A stretch of 64,000 nt of DNA. Source: Aldrovandia affinis (taxonomy: Eukaryota; Chordata; Actinopteri; Notacanthiformes; Halosauridae). Under the pieces are notes generated by a model that saw nothing but the letters and a program-made list of their open reading frames with translations, made no database searches and was not told where the DNA came from. Position 1 is the first letter of the stretch. Each line of letters starts with the position of its first letter. Location: contig JAINUG010000055.1 in the NCBI GenBank assembly GCA_029706075.1, positions 868,001 to 932,000 of the forward strand, given 5' to 3'. Shown here piece after piece: positions 1-23,709 of the stretch. The translations under genes were made by a program, and so were the position numbers.

Positions 1-575
1 GAATTTCAATGACATGCTCAGCACAGCAATATCAGGGACCTTCCTAAACCAACAGCTGTCTTTCACTAGAACATTTTGTACCCGTTTTTCAGTGTTTTTT
101 GTCAGCTAGCAACGCATCTTTAAAATTAAGAAAAAAAAGAAATGATCACCAAGAAGCTACAATATAATGACTTCAGTGTACTAAGGTACATACAAAGTAT
201 ACATACGTGCTTGTTTACTGTTGTGACAATTCGACTACAAATTTGCGGTGACATTAACATTTACATGACCTCAAAAATGCATCACGTTTCCAGGTCGGTA
301 GCAAATCAGATTAAGCGTGCATTTGCATAAAAAACTAAACGTGATGGATTAGCAAGTGGGGTGGGAGATGTGTGTGACGGGGGGCATTATTAAAAGCCTG
401 CAAGCATGCTCCACTAATATGTTCTTATTGTGGTTAGCTATGCACCCATACGCCACATGCACTAAATTACGAGCACAGCAAGATAACAATCGAACAATCT
501 GAGAGTCCACTGCATGTTAGCCCCACATGTTAACCGCAACCGTCAATTGGTCGTTACGGTTAGTTACAGTATAGC
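1..575. other. Intron 1 sequence of the lmbr1l-like gene
   Basis: No exon, RNA gene or recognisable transposon is visible between the window edge and the GTAAGT donor at 582-577. The 62-codon open frame at 142-330 shows no family features. Confidence 0.4.
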
Positions 576-582
576 TACTTAC

Positions 583-645
583 TATAGTCTCTCGAACCCG
601 GTCGTGGAATATCTGCTCCCTGATCGACACGTCGTCTGCTTCCAT
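583..645 (-). CDS. lmbr1l: LMBR1-family membrane protein, probable lmbr1l, first coding exon (partial)
   Basis: Read on the minus strand, an ATG at 645-643 opens 21 codons beginning MEADDVSIREQIFHDRVR, then a strong GTAAGT donor at 582-577. Human LMBR1L begins MEAPDYEVLSVREQLFHERIR and LMBR1 has a similar start, so the xVSxREQxFHxRVRE core points to this family; LMBR1L fits slightly better. Family members are nine-pass plasma-membrane lipocalin-receptor-like proteins; LMBR1L has been linked to lipocalin uptake and lymphocyte Wnt control. Only the extracellular N-terminus is encoded here. The next exon should hold the first membrane segment and must lie left of base 1, because none is seen in 1-575. 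Exon and orientation are seen; the choice of lmbr1l over lmbr1 is inference. Confidence 0.6.
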
Positions 646-1001
646 CCTCCGGCAACCATATCGTGAGTCATGCACACGTTAAGGTTAAAGTAACCAAAAA
701 AACAACTATTAACATAAGCCTGTCTCCTCCGTCTCTTTGAGTAGAGTCTAATGGTCTCGTCTCAGCTGTTTCTGGCGTTTTCGTCCATGCGGTAATGAGC
801 CGTGTGCGGTCGCTAGTTTGCAACTTAGCCGTCGGGCTAACCACGCAATCAGACCGCACTCTGCGCCCCAATAGGGAAGACTGTGGTGAAATCAACAGCT
901 TGTGGCTGAAAGTGGTTGGGGGCGTACCCAGAGGAGTGTCCCAATCTTCGCTGGAGAACAGAAAACTGAAATAAACATACGGAGAATTCCCTGAATCAGT
1001 A

Positions 1002-1220
1002 TTATTTATTTATACCAAACAGCTCCGCTGAAGACTTGCGTTGAAACAGCTGATTCTGGACCAGCGCATCGGAGGCGCCGTGTACCAGATGATGAATATT
1101 ACAATTGCAGGGTGTGGTTTCAGGGACTATGGGTGGTATAAACATTGTAAAACCGCCCCACCAAGAAAGAAGTATTGCGTTTGTTGTTATAAATTCCCAA
1201 TTTAATCCTCGAAGTTGCAC
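1002..1220 (-). CDS. Unassigned 72-codon open reading frame
   Basis: Minus-strand open frame starting MQLRGLNWEF and containing the aromatic stretch SWWGGFTMFIPPIVPE, which could be a short membrane segment. It ends in TAA that overlaps an AATAAA-like signal. It lies about 360 bases upstream of the lmbr1l-like start codon on the same strand. I do not recognise the product. It could be a small mitochondrial or membrane protein, an upstream exon, or chance. No splice signals were convincing. Confidence 0.15.
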   Translation of the reverse strand: MQLRGLNWEFITTNAILLSWWGGFTMFIPPIVPETTPCNCNIHHLVHGASDALVQNQLFQRKSSAELFGINK

Positions 1221-2479
1221 GGCATTTTCATGACGAGGATTTTGCTAGGGGTGTCATTTTTAAGTGTTTCCTCCCTTTGTAGCCAAGGAACAAATGCCTC
1301 TAAACGTTAAGTGACCCCTTTTTTTTTTTATCTGACCATGTACATTGTACAAGTTAGCCAGCTAATATAGCGTCAGTAAAATGCCTGGGAGGTTGTTCTG
1401 GGAAATAATGTGGTGTGTTTAAAATAAATTCTGCAGGTATCCATTCCCTTGCATTCATCCTTTCTCTCTCCAAAACGATTGCATGTAATATACCTAGAAA
1501 CTCTATTGGTTTCAACCAAGGCAATTCTTGTTATTTCTGTCTGACAAGTCCACTCGTTCGCTACTGGTTCAAGTTTGCTACCATCACATTATTGATAAAT
1601 GATCAGGCAAATCAAATGATTATTGATCAGGCATGTCAGTCTTTCAATTAACGATTTCACTGCTTCAGTTTGTGAGCCAGCTATTGTCAATACAACTTAA
1701 AATGCTGTCAATCAGGCCTTGTTTAATATTTTTTTGTATTTATGTTTATGATGAAAATTCTTTAAAAACAGATTCATACACAACATGTTTTGGAAGGAGT
1801 AACTGAATGGCCGTCATCAGCCACTAAGGGACTGCTAAGGGAAGCAAAGTGATTCTCTTTTCAGTTGGAGTTATGGAAAATACAGGTGACGTGAGGACCT
1901 TTCCAAAGCCATGCATGCCGTGCCTTTCATTCATTGCTAGATACATCCCCCAAGGGAGAGAACGCGATATGAATTATGGGCTGTCTACTGTCTCCACCCC
2001 CTGTATCTAGGCAGAAACGGCGCAATGTCTTGCTTTGCTTCCCCCGTTGATTCAAATGACGTGTTTTGCTTTATGACAGACTTTGCAGCCAATACAGCCA
2101 TCGACAGTAGATTGCAGTATAACATCATCTATCAAGCTATCACAGGCTGCAGTTGCTACGTAGCTTACTAGTCAATTTCTATCAGTGTCTCAATTTTTTT
2201 AATTTTACATTATATTATATGTAGAGGGTATGATTAGGGTAACATTTCTACTTTTTCAATAAGTGCTATGGGATTGTTAATGCCCAGAGTGAGTCAGGAC
2301 CTCAGTTTAATGTCTCATCCAAAGGACAGAACCTTCTACAGCAGGGGTGTCAAACTCACCTCATCTACCCCTCCAAGACCCAGTCTTCATAAAAACTGTA
2401 TGGGCATAACTACATATTGGGGGAGGGGGACATAATGAAAGGGAATGTTTTATATCTACAAATTATTGTGGGGGGGGTA

Positions 2480-3010
2480 GATATGACTGTTTGGAATATG
2501 GTACGGACAGCCATCATGTGGGAGTCATTGGGTCCGATTATCACTCTGCATGATAGAATTACAGCCAAGGAATACAAAGCCATTTCAGGCGACCGGGTGC
2601 ACCCTATGGTGCAAACATTGTTTCCTCAAGATGTTCCCATATTCTGATATGGGATATAGATGATAACACCCCCATAGAACAGAAACTGATTTAAGAGTGG
2701 TTTCATGAACATCAGGATGAAGTCAAACATCTTCCATGCCTCTCCAATCACCAGATCGAAACATCATTGAGCCTTTATGGGAAGTTCTGGAATGTAGAGT
2801 TTAGACTAGATTTCCACCACTTTCATCTCTCAAAGAACTCAAGGCTTTCCTTCTTGAAGAATGGTCCAATATCCCACTATACACAGTCCAAACTTTGCAT
2901 AACAGTATTCCAAGAAGGACTGAAGCTGTTATGAAGGCAAATGGTGGCCCAACTCCTTATGAGTTAATAAATATTCATGTATTGTTTGGTGTTTCCATTA
3001 TTTTGTCTAC
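2480..3010 (+). mobile_element. Decayed Tc1-like transposase fragment
   Basis: Several frames translate to Tc1-type motifs: an open stretch at 2417-2647 corresponds to the region before the second catalytic Asp. Further on, around 2720-2980, come IIEPLWEVLE, EEWSNIPLYTVQTL and a terminal ANGGPTPY, all characteristic of the transposase C-terminus. Frameshifts and stops break it. No terminal inverted repeats were identified. Its first part resembles 46500-46620, so the segment around 2400-2490 belongs to a dispersed repeat. Confidence 0.6.
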
Positions 3011-4551
3011 CACTTGTATATGCAGTACATACATTATTTGTAAATGATATAACATATTAAAAAAGATTATTAGAAAAGGTATTAGCTTTTCTTTGAGGTA
3101 ATCAAATGACTAATTGACTTGAATCTCCCTGATGGTGCCAGATGGTGCAGACGTAATATGAATTGTTATGACTTATGACTGCCATCTAGTGGTTAATATG
3201 GTAACAGTTGGTGTGTTATTTGTAGACATCCTACAATCTCAGAAGTTTTCTACATTCTTGACTGCTTCCAAACCTCTTTGATTGAAACATGGCTACAATG
3301 ATCTATATATGGTTACTCAATAAGCTGATACCAGCTGTAAAGTTTAGTCTGGCTCTATTCAAAAGTAAAGAAAATATACCACAAGAAATGCATGCCTACT
3401 GCTGTTGGTTGCTGCTTCTTTTCAGTCCACAGTCTGCCAGTTGAGCTCTCACACTCATTACATTGGAGCAGTACACTTCAGGAGGAGTTCAGTTTGTCCA
3501 GGCAGATTTCAGGCATCCGATCGACCAGAGGGCGGTCAATGGAGTCTGGACTCTGAGCCAGTCACTATACAGAGGCAGCTTTCGTCTCTGTGTCTTCCAT
3601 TGTCTTCCAATGTCAGACCAATGTCTTCTGCAGGCATACTGAGTTCAAAAAGTTTAAACATTTAAGATCACCTACTATACAGTGTTATACATAGATCTAG
3701 CATTGATTCATATGATTTACTGTACTGTACGTCTGAGGAAATATGTTGTCAGTTTACTGAAGAGATTATCAAGTAAGGCAGCGAGGCAGGAAAAAAAGGT
3801 ATTTTGGATTCAGTGTTCTCCAAACATCTACAGGTTTGAGATGTCCAGCTTCAGAAACCTCAGATCCCAAATCATAGCATTATTTTGTATTACTTCTATG
3901 TTATTTTTAACATGTTAAAGTAATTTATGGTATTTAATCTGTTGTATTGCAAAAAGACACAACAGAGGGCATTTCATGTTAACCCCCAAAATTCTAAACT
4001 GTCGATAGGGCACAGCAAAACATAAAATGCATTTAATTTCCTATCTCTCCCAGATCTTACATTACACGACCGTTACACCCTCATTGTCTTGTTGTGTGTT
4101 GTGCTTTACTGAATTGGATGCACAAGCTTGGGGATCTTGTGCAACAGGCGTATGTCAAGCAGAACCCTGAGGCACATTAATGCTTTAAAGAGGAGAGTTT
4201 CAAGCTGTCATTAGAAAAGAGCTGAAGGTGACACTTCAGTCACTCAAATCACACAAGCCTCCGGTGTTGAAGTTTCTCACGCCTCCGGAACCAGTGAAGA
4301 AAAGTGCTACTTACAGTATCTGCACCCACATAATTTAGCTGGCCTCCTCAAACATCAAACATGAAACCCTTAGACTCAACTTACTTGAGCATTGCGGAGA
4401 GAATTATAGCACATGTCAACGGCTGCTTTCAGCATCTTTGGAAGTCAATTCCAAAGGTGATTTTACTGAGGTCACAAGAACCTTTCCCCCATAAATAAGG
4501 CTCAAACACATCCTTCTCAAAGAGTGTGTTGTACGGCGGTTTTGAATAGTG

Positions 4552-5105
4552 ATGGGTGAATGAGGCATCATGACACCAAAAAGGGGTGGAGCTACCATAT
4601 GCTACCTTTAACTAACTAACTAGCTCCATCCATTTTTGGTGTCATAGTACCCCACTCTCCTATCACTAGTGTTGATTATATGGGCAGTACAACTTAGTCT
4701 CATAATAGGTCACAATACTGCCACAATGTTCAAGCCCTTATCTGTCACATAGCCTGGAAAAAGGATTAAGCCAAATTGCACTTCTTAAGTGCCAGCACTA
4801 CTGCTGGTTTTATGTTGTCTCCTGTCTTGCGTAATGCGTTACCCCATTCATTATCCCACACCTTATCCATTCAGCAGAGTGATGCTTCATGAACGCCATG
4901 ATGGATGGAGCTACTGGAGCTGTCAATCACTGACTTGTTCAAACCAATCAAAATGGTTTACTATCCACAAAGCACAATGATTGGTACCAATCAACATTTT
5001 ACATTTTTTCATTTTAAACATTTAGACATCAATGAGTCACTCATAACATATGGCAGCTCCATCCATTTTTGATTTCATGAAACCTCACTCCCCCATCACT
5101 ACTGT
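4552..5105. repeat. Cluster of short foldback repeats
   Basis: The segment at about 4552-4600 (GTGATGGGTGAATGAGGCAT followed by a GGGGTGGAGCT block) is roughly inverted at 4621-4670 (AGCTCCATCCATTTTTGG then CTCTCCTATCACTAG). The same unit recurs around 4880-4930, at 5050-5105 and again at 9861-9915. This looks like a small palindromic MITE family with no coding content. Confidence 0.45.
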
Positions 5106-5125
5106 GGAGCAACCACTGTCCAACT

Positions 5126-5232
5126 CGGTGAACTCGTGTGGAGTGGGCAAGTTCAAATAAATAGAGGGTATAATTGGCCACTAAATTGGGAGAAAAAAAG
5201 AGGAAAAATCAGAAACAAAAAATTAAAAAAGA
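5126..5232 (+). repeat. SINE 3' fragment (family C, see 33451-33818)
   Basis: The stretch TATAATTGGCCACTAAATTG, a GGGAGAAAA block, CAGAAACAAA and an A-rich tail match the 3' end of the complete SINE at 33451-33818. The tRNA-like head is absent, so this is a truncated copy. Confidence 0.5.
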
Positions 5233-5569
5233 GTCCACAAACCTTGTTTTCAAGGCCTACATTGAATACTGATTGTATTCCCTATTTTTCTTGGGGGGAA
5301 CCAGTGGCAGTTTCTTTCCTAAATCTAACCCTAACCGTAAGGGCTTCTGTATGCTTGAAGGACAACAACAGGACAGCAACACAACCAGGGCTCTGCAACA
5401 TCAACGCAACCTTTGCGACCTATGCAGAGGGGGGTTCAGAGGGTGTGGTGTACCAAGCACAAAAATCTAACTGGCGACCGGAGCGCAACCGTTCGCGTAG
5501 ATGTTGCGCATCATTGATTGGTTGGTTAGCGATTGGAGGCGGAGCTGTCATAATTCATAGGAGCTAGTA

Positions 5570-7480
5570 ACTCACGATATAGATAGCTAGCATAATTTGT
5601 TCTACACGGTATAAAATGAACCAGCTTAAGGAAAGATTGGCTGAATGAGTTCGATGGTGTTTCCCTGCGTTCATGAAAACTTTATCGACCTTGTTCAATA
5701 CATTGACACGTAGTGTACAGAAGTGTAAAGGGCACCATAGCCTTTGCAGACAAATTGCAGAGTGCTTGCCACATTGTTGCATTGTGCGAACTTCAATGAA
5801 GTTCATTTATATATATTTTTTTCATAAAATATTCATTAATGTACATTGTCCCTCTTGAGCAAATAAATAAACAAACAAACAAGAAGTCACACAAGTTACG
5901 TGGAAGCACGCAGAAGCCCTAACCCGAAGTGTAAGACAGCTGGAACGAGGGTTGGACGCTTTCCGTCGTTACTATGGGAACTCTTCGCGGGAGTTGGACA
6001 AAATAGGGAAAAATAGGGTTACTATCTAGCCACGACCCGGGCTAGGAGAGTGGGCGTTGGGCTGGCTTATCCGCTAGTACCGAGGCACCTCCCGATGGAC
6101 ACTCGCGGTACTGCATCCGTTTAAAGGCTCCCTCATTGACTCAAGTGTTGCCTTCATTTTGTTACCTATTTATGAGTAGATGAATATACAGTATATGTCA
6201 CCCAAACCCCATCCAAAACAGAAATACCCAACCATCCCATGACACATATACGATAGTTGTGCCATTCACTGGTAAAGCTGAGGATAGCGACACTGGAATT
6301 GAGATTTTTTAGGTACATCCTTTGCCCCCTGGAGTTGAGTACTTGGTGATGTTATGGCACATCATAAAATAATGAGTGCTTTGGGGGTTCAAGGATAACA
6401 TTGGAAAGTAGCCCACACCTCTAACCAAAGACGTTCAAACTACTTCACAATGTCAAGCTATTTGATACATGTAAGATATTATTCATCAATCAAAGTCAAG
6501 ATTTCGAACAATCGCAGTCTATATAACTTGAAAAGACAAAACACATACGCCCTGATTAAGGCTCTGATCCCGAAACGGGTTAGCGTTCGTACATAGGCTT
6601 TACTGCTCTTTGGATATGAACAGCTAATGAAGGTTTTTTAATTTAAACCCTTCCTCCTACAAGAGTGCCTTGAGCTTCAGCGAAGTAAGTCCTGTTTTAT
6701 TCTAGTTTTTGAACACCCGCACTGTGGTTCCCTTCATTTTTATTTAAAAACACAATGTTTCGTATTACTACATTGATCATGAATAACACTAAGTGACAAC
6801 ATCACTGTGAATTAACAAATGGTTAGAAAACGCGGGGTTTAATGGTGAATACACTTGTTACGGTGCAGTCCATGCCATATTGGTTTCAGCAAAATGTCCC
6901 CGCCCACCCATCCAACCCAGTGAGGTAAGGGGGTCCAAAAGGGGATCAAGTTCTCTTGTGAGGAACAGCGGATGCTCCATAATAGTAACTATGCAAGCCA
7001 TTGTCTTGAATGCATAGCAACATGATCATTGTTTACTTTGTTTTGAATTATTTCATGCAGTATTATTTCTGTATCAATCAGCTAGCTTCGAAGTATATCG
7101 CGTGTCTTGATGTACAATATTTGTCGTCCCCTCTCACTACACTCTATACCTGCGTAAAAGAAGGGACGACAATGTTTTCGATTAAACAGTAGCAAATGCG
7201 GTCGAAAGATCATTATTAATCATTTTAGCTCATCATATGCAAGTCGGGAATATGGGCTTTTGGTTTATGTTAAATGCTAAATGCCAAATTGACTGGAAAA
7301 CTCCGTACTTATTTAATCAGCGTTAAACAGCTGTATCTATGTGTCCTTCAGGTATAGCGTCACGATAAACTGTTACCCATGTATCCACCCCCGTATGTGT
7401 TCTATCGTTTTCTCCACTTCCACACAAAATTAATGTTCTCGGCACTGAGCGAGTTTGACTCGTCTGGTGTTTGACTCGTC
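5570..7480. other. Intergenic sequence between lmbr1l-like and ikzf4
   Basis: No gene was found. There is an A-rich (AAAC)n-like run near 5863-5882. At 6549-6590, CTGATTAAGGCTCTGATCCC followed by GAAACGGGTTAGCG resembles a tail motif common to several dispersed fish repeats. The rest is AT-rich and unassigned. Confidence 0.3.
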
Positions 7481-7499
7481 TGGCCTTTATCCCTGTGTG

Positions 7500-7621
7500 G
7501 GACCGGAAGTTGTTTCGAGTTCGAGGTAAACGCTACCGGAGATGCACTCGTCGCCAGAGAAAACAAGCGGAGAGCCAGAGACATAAATCCGACGATCGGG
7601 GCCCGTTGCCTGTCACGACAG
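7500..7621 (+). other. ikzf4: Candidate 5' non-coding exon of ikzf4
   Basis: A locally GC-richer segment with an ETS-type ACCGGAAGT at 7501-7509 ends in CGACAG followed by GTGAGAC at 7622, a good splice donor. It contains a short upstream frame starting at the ATG at 7541. It lies 2.7 kb before the first coding exon, on the same strand, and reads away from the lmbr1l-like promoter. Assignment to ikzf4 is inference; transcript data would decide. Confidence 0.3.
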
Positions 7622-7791
7622 GTGAGACAGCTATGAGGACGAAGTAAGAGTGGAGACCTTAAAAGAGTCGTGAGGTCAGCTACAGGTGTCCATGTAGTTA
7701 ATGTGCCTGACGATTAACCAGCAGGGCTGTCTAGTCAGCCAGCCAGGAAGATAGCCAGCTAGCAAGGTCTAGCGCATTGGCTGGGGCGGTG

Positions 7792-7805
7792 GGTGCCATA
7801 GCAAC
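7792..7805. promoter_or_regulatory. RFX X-box-like motif
   Basis: GGTGCCATAGCAAC differs at one position from the GTTGCC-AT-AGCAAC form of the RFX X-box. It sits about 170 bases past the candidate donor at 7621. Binding is not shown. Confidence 0.3.
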
Positions 7806-9044
7806 GGCGCAAAAGAAACATTATTCAGCTTCAGACAGACACAACAGGGCGAGATACAATGTCAAAAGCCAGTCAATCAAACGCGAAATTGGAAATTGAC
7901 ATTCGTTATTAGTACTTTATAGTTTTGTCGGTGAATTTCACAGACCTGTCACGTTTTGAATAGCCGGTTCATGCGTCCAGTGTGTACGTATGTCTGTCTG
8001 TCTCATTGGCTGAGAGTGTTGAGCTAATACGAGAAACAAATGAAGCCTATTTTACGTCTAGCTGGCTTGTTAGCCCAATTCGAAGCCTTTGACTAACGTT
8101 TTGCGAGTTAGTTTACGTGCTTGATATACAGCTGACAGCTTAATTGTTAATGTTCATATGTTGCTTGCTGTCGATTTTGACATGTCTGGGGGATGACAGA
8201 TTATGTAGCTACGTTAGCTAATGTAGCTAGATTGTTTGTGAGGTGTGTTCAAATGAAATAGCTTGCTAACGCAGCTAACCAACTGGCTCGGCTACTTGTT
8301 AGCTGTACAAAAACATTGTTTTCTTGAGCTTGCCAGACAGCATCTATAGCTATTGTTAGTTTGAACAATTAACGTTGGCCAAAAAACTTCAGAAAAAACT
8401 GCAGAAGTCTACACCATAGCTAAAAACATACCTCGCTAGCTATCACAGAAAATGGAACACAAACCTCTCTCCATTCAAACGATGATGTTAATTTGCGATA
8501 GCAAAATTATAGATAATAATTAGCTAGCTAGCTAGCTGGCTGGCGAGCGATTGCAATGTTGGTTGTCATTTAACTTGAACACCAACAGGTTTTTAGATTT
8601 AGCTTGGCATTTAACTCAATAACCTTTAATTCAGTGACAATCCATTATTTCATAAATGTCTATGTATTTAATTGTTTAGTATCGTATAATTGCCAATATA
8701 CTAGTTGGTCTAGAACTTATACTTATCAGTGGTGTCTATTGGTTAAATTGCACAATAATAATGGTATTAATAATAATGAATGTCCGGCGGTTTTCTGACC
8801 AGTGACTCGCTGTGTTTTATTTTAATCGGCATCTTTGTTCATTTTAAATAGTAGGCCTACCGCAGTCTTTGTAACGTTGTTGAATCACACCCATGGTCAT
8901 CATAATAGTGTCATTGTGCTCTCTGATATAATTTTTGCGTTCTGTGCTGTGTTCACCCTATTGTGTGTCCTTTACAAGTAAGCCCTATACAGTGCAACGT
9001 GCTTATTTTACACTGCACTCCCATCTATCTGCTTAATCGTGGTT

Positions 9045-9190
9045 CTGTGTGGCTCAGTGGGTAGAGCACAGCGTTAGCAACGCTTAGGTTGTGGGTTCAA
9101 TCCCCACTGGGACCACATATACTGAAAAATGTATGCATTCACTACTTACTGTAAGTCGCTTTGGATAAAAGTGTCTGCTAAATGGCATAT
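9045..9190 (+). repeat. tRNA-derived SINE with tRNA-Ala-like head
   Basis: An A-box-like TGGCTCAGTGGG, a B-box GGTTCAATCCC near 9094-9104 and a CGTTAGCAACG anticodon-arm-like segment form the head. An unrelated body follows, then the tail TAAGTCGCTTTGGATAAAAG and TGTCTGCTAAATG. The tail shows it is a SINE and not a functional tRNA gene. The tail is shared with the SINEs at 19262 and 54655. Confidence 0.75.
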
Positions 9191-10335
9191 ATTATATATT
9201 AATTTAGTTTACATTTTTCAACAGTCACATGAAACATTTTTTTGTAAAGTGTACTACACAGCCTATGTCATTTTGAACTCTACTTTCAACTAAAAGTTGT
9301 TCAAACCCATTTTTAAAAACTCAAAGCGGATTAATGACTGCTTAGTAGCTGTAGAGTTGGAGAAAGTAGTTGTCACCCACGGATTTCCATGCTGAGGGTG
9401 TGATGAGTTTGTCCCTAAATTGTCTGTGACCGTTGTGGTTTTCCACGAGGGAGGCATGTGGCTGCTCTGCCTCCTGTCTCCATCTGAGGGCTTGAGAGAG
9501 GGAGACTTTCCTCAGAATTTCCACCAGTCCACAGCCCACAGATTTATGAGGTTGTCGCTTATGGAGTTTTTGCCTAGAGTTCAAGTTGACTCAGACGTCT
9601 GTCTTCCCCCTCCCCGCCCATTATTGTATCTCATACTTCAGCTAAGATTTTATTGTCGTCGCCCCCCCACCCTTGTTCTGTTTTTTATTCTACATGTGTC
9701 TTATAGCCTACCATCTCTTTAATACATGTCTCTTAACTGTCACCATCATTCCTCTTGCTACCTAATTTCTTATTGGTCTCTGTCACCTCGCAAACCAATT
9801 ATAGGGCCTTATTGCTGAGAGCAAAGCGTTTTGATTAGTTCATATTACTCAGTTACTGCATGGCAGCTCCTCCCCCTGAATGATTCATGAAGCCTCACCT
9901 ACCATCACTGTTGTTGACCTGTTTCCTCTGTGTCACACCCCCTGTTTGGATTTCCGGGGGAAAGAAAGAGAAAAAAAATAAAAATAATAAAGGTAGAGAC
10001 AAGAACAGAAAAAGAGAAACAAAGAAGAGACAGAGGAGGAAGAAACAGAGGAGGGGGAAGTTTAAGGTAAACAAGTGCAGATTCAGATTCAGTTATTTTT
10101 ATTTAGAGAGACGGGGGTGCAGTCTTACTATAAACCAGGTTCGCCTCAACCCTGTGAGTGTCTCGGGACTCAGGGCCCAGCTTACTGTCACTGGCGACAG
10201 AGTTGGCTGATATTTCTTAAGAAGATAGAATAGATCCACGCTTGAGCTTATAGGGACTTTAGGGAAATGCCTCATGCTGAAGCTCTGATTTAAGTACCTG
10301 TATCTGTGTCTGCCCCACAGTCATCTGATGTCAGG

Positions 10336-21705
<11,370 letters not shown>

Positions 21706-23629
21706 AGAGGGCGGGGTGGGGTGGGGGGTTTCATGAGATCTCTTTTTATGTCTTTTGGAGACAAGGGTTAGTTGGGTTTGGTCTGCACCAGAGTAGGAGA
21801 CTCCCCCGGTTGGAGCTGAAGCCTGTTCTTTTTTTGTTGTGCGTTTGCGGATCGAGATCGAGATCGAGACGGAGCCGCGTAGAGCAGTCAGTGAGCCTCT
21901 GCTCCATTTTGAAAAGAGGAGGGCCAAACCGCACGCTTTGATTGCACTCCCAAACTGACTTTATGTTGTTGCGAAGCGCAGTCGTTTCGCCTCAGAAGTG
22001 CCTTTCTCAAGTTCGGTTTGCCTGTTCTCTCTTAACGTGGGTAGAAAACCTGTTGCACAGATGGCTCATTGGGGGGCTCCTGCTGCGTTGGGGGGGTGTA
22101 ATGGTATTTGCATTAGGAGTACTTTAAGTGGGACCGGGACCATCCCCACCTGTTCTGGAAGACCCTGGCTGAAGACTATAACTGATTGTAGGTTAGTGGA
22201 ACGACCACAAAGCTGCCAGGTTTCCAGGCGAGAATTAATCTAAAAGGATTTATTGGCCTTTATTTACAAACAAAAAACAGTTGAGACTATTTGTTCAGGA
22301 TTCAACTGTTGAACGGAGGAACTCTACCTACATGTTATTCCCCCACAAACGTCATCATATAACTCCACATTAATAATCTGGATAGTAATATACATTATTG
22401 TGCAGATGAGTGTGGTGAATTTTACAGGCGTTATTTCCAGCTCTGGTGCAGATCAAACAGACAAAATGTGTTTTTTGAGGAGTTTTTGTGAGTTACCTCT
22501 TTGGAGGGTTGCACTTTCCAACTTTGTATGTGTGAGTTTTTCGCAGATGAAGTATAGCGTAAGATTACAAAGACCTAAAAAACAAAAAACCTTTTAGACT
22601 GTAAGTGCAAATTGGGAGAGGGGGCGGTAAGTGCGACAGTGTGTTTTTCCCGTCCGCCCGTTGCACTGATATCTGACAAGATTCCGTTTCAGCCAGCATA
22701 AACCCAATTTGAAACAAAGCATCCCGAAAAATTGTTGGCATTTCCCGCCGCTCAAAGACGAGGAGACTCGCTGCCACCGTTGTTTGCTGGCCCATTTGCT
22801 TGACCCAACAATGATACATCGTTTTGGTCCGTAAGCCCAAAGCGCTATAAGATTCCTGCTCCGCCCCTCCTCCGCACTTCACAGTCTCTTACGAAAAGAA
22901 AGAATGACTTCTTCGCAAATCAACAGAAATGTTTGAAGGCACAAGGCACAGCTCTGTATAAAATCGGCTAATTATATTTATTTCCGTGTACTTCTGTTGT
23001 GGGGAAAATGTGGCGCATGCAGTTTATTTTCTAATGAATGTTATTTTTAAAAGAGAAGGCAAAGTCATACAACAGAAAAAAAAAGACAGACTTAAATGAC
23101 TTAAATGAAAAGCACTAAAGGATCACTTTAAATATATGTAGAGGATTCTTTATTTAAGAGGTACAGTGATAGCTTGTTACCAGCTGCTAGTGTGAATTTA
23201 AAAGAGTGAGTGCTTGTGTGAGTCTCTGAGAGGGTTGGCCTCCGTGATTGGTCAGCTACTTGCCAAAAGTGCTCCTAGGGATAATACCAATATCCTTGGT
23301 TGTAAGAAAGACTGTTTACTCGATGTTGTAACTTGAAATGGTCCTCTCCTTAACTCCTTAATTCAAACCAATCAAAGCTTTGCTTGAGGATCTAAATTAG
23401 TTGTTGTGTAGCGCACAAACAAATGAAAACGTTGAGGAAGAGTTATATGCACGGCTGTGTAAACAGACGCCCTCGAGATCAAAACACATTCGGTAATCCT
23501 TAGGATAAGGACAGATCGGAGGAACAAGGAAGCTACCATAAATCCTTAGTTCTTAAAATGTATTGTTAAATGACAAATTATATGAATAGTAATATACATG
23601 CACTTAGACTGAAAGAAATATTTATATAC

Positions 23630-23666
<37 letters not shown>

Positions 23667-23667
23667 A

Positions 23668-23709
<42 letters not shown>

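Noticed and set aside
5136-5567. 143-codon open frame
   Set aside because: Starts inside a SINE tail and shows no domain, homology or splice context.
9045-9120. Possible tRNA-Ala gene
   Set aside because: The tRNA-like head continues into a SINE body and tail shared with other copies, and the acceptor stem is imperfect. The heads at 19262 and 54655 were rejected as tRNA genes for the same reason.
9887-10210. Basic Lys/Arg-rich 107-codon frame
   Set aside because: Low-complexity A/G-rich sequence with no conserved domain and no supporting signals.
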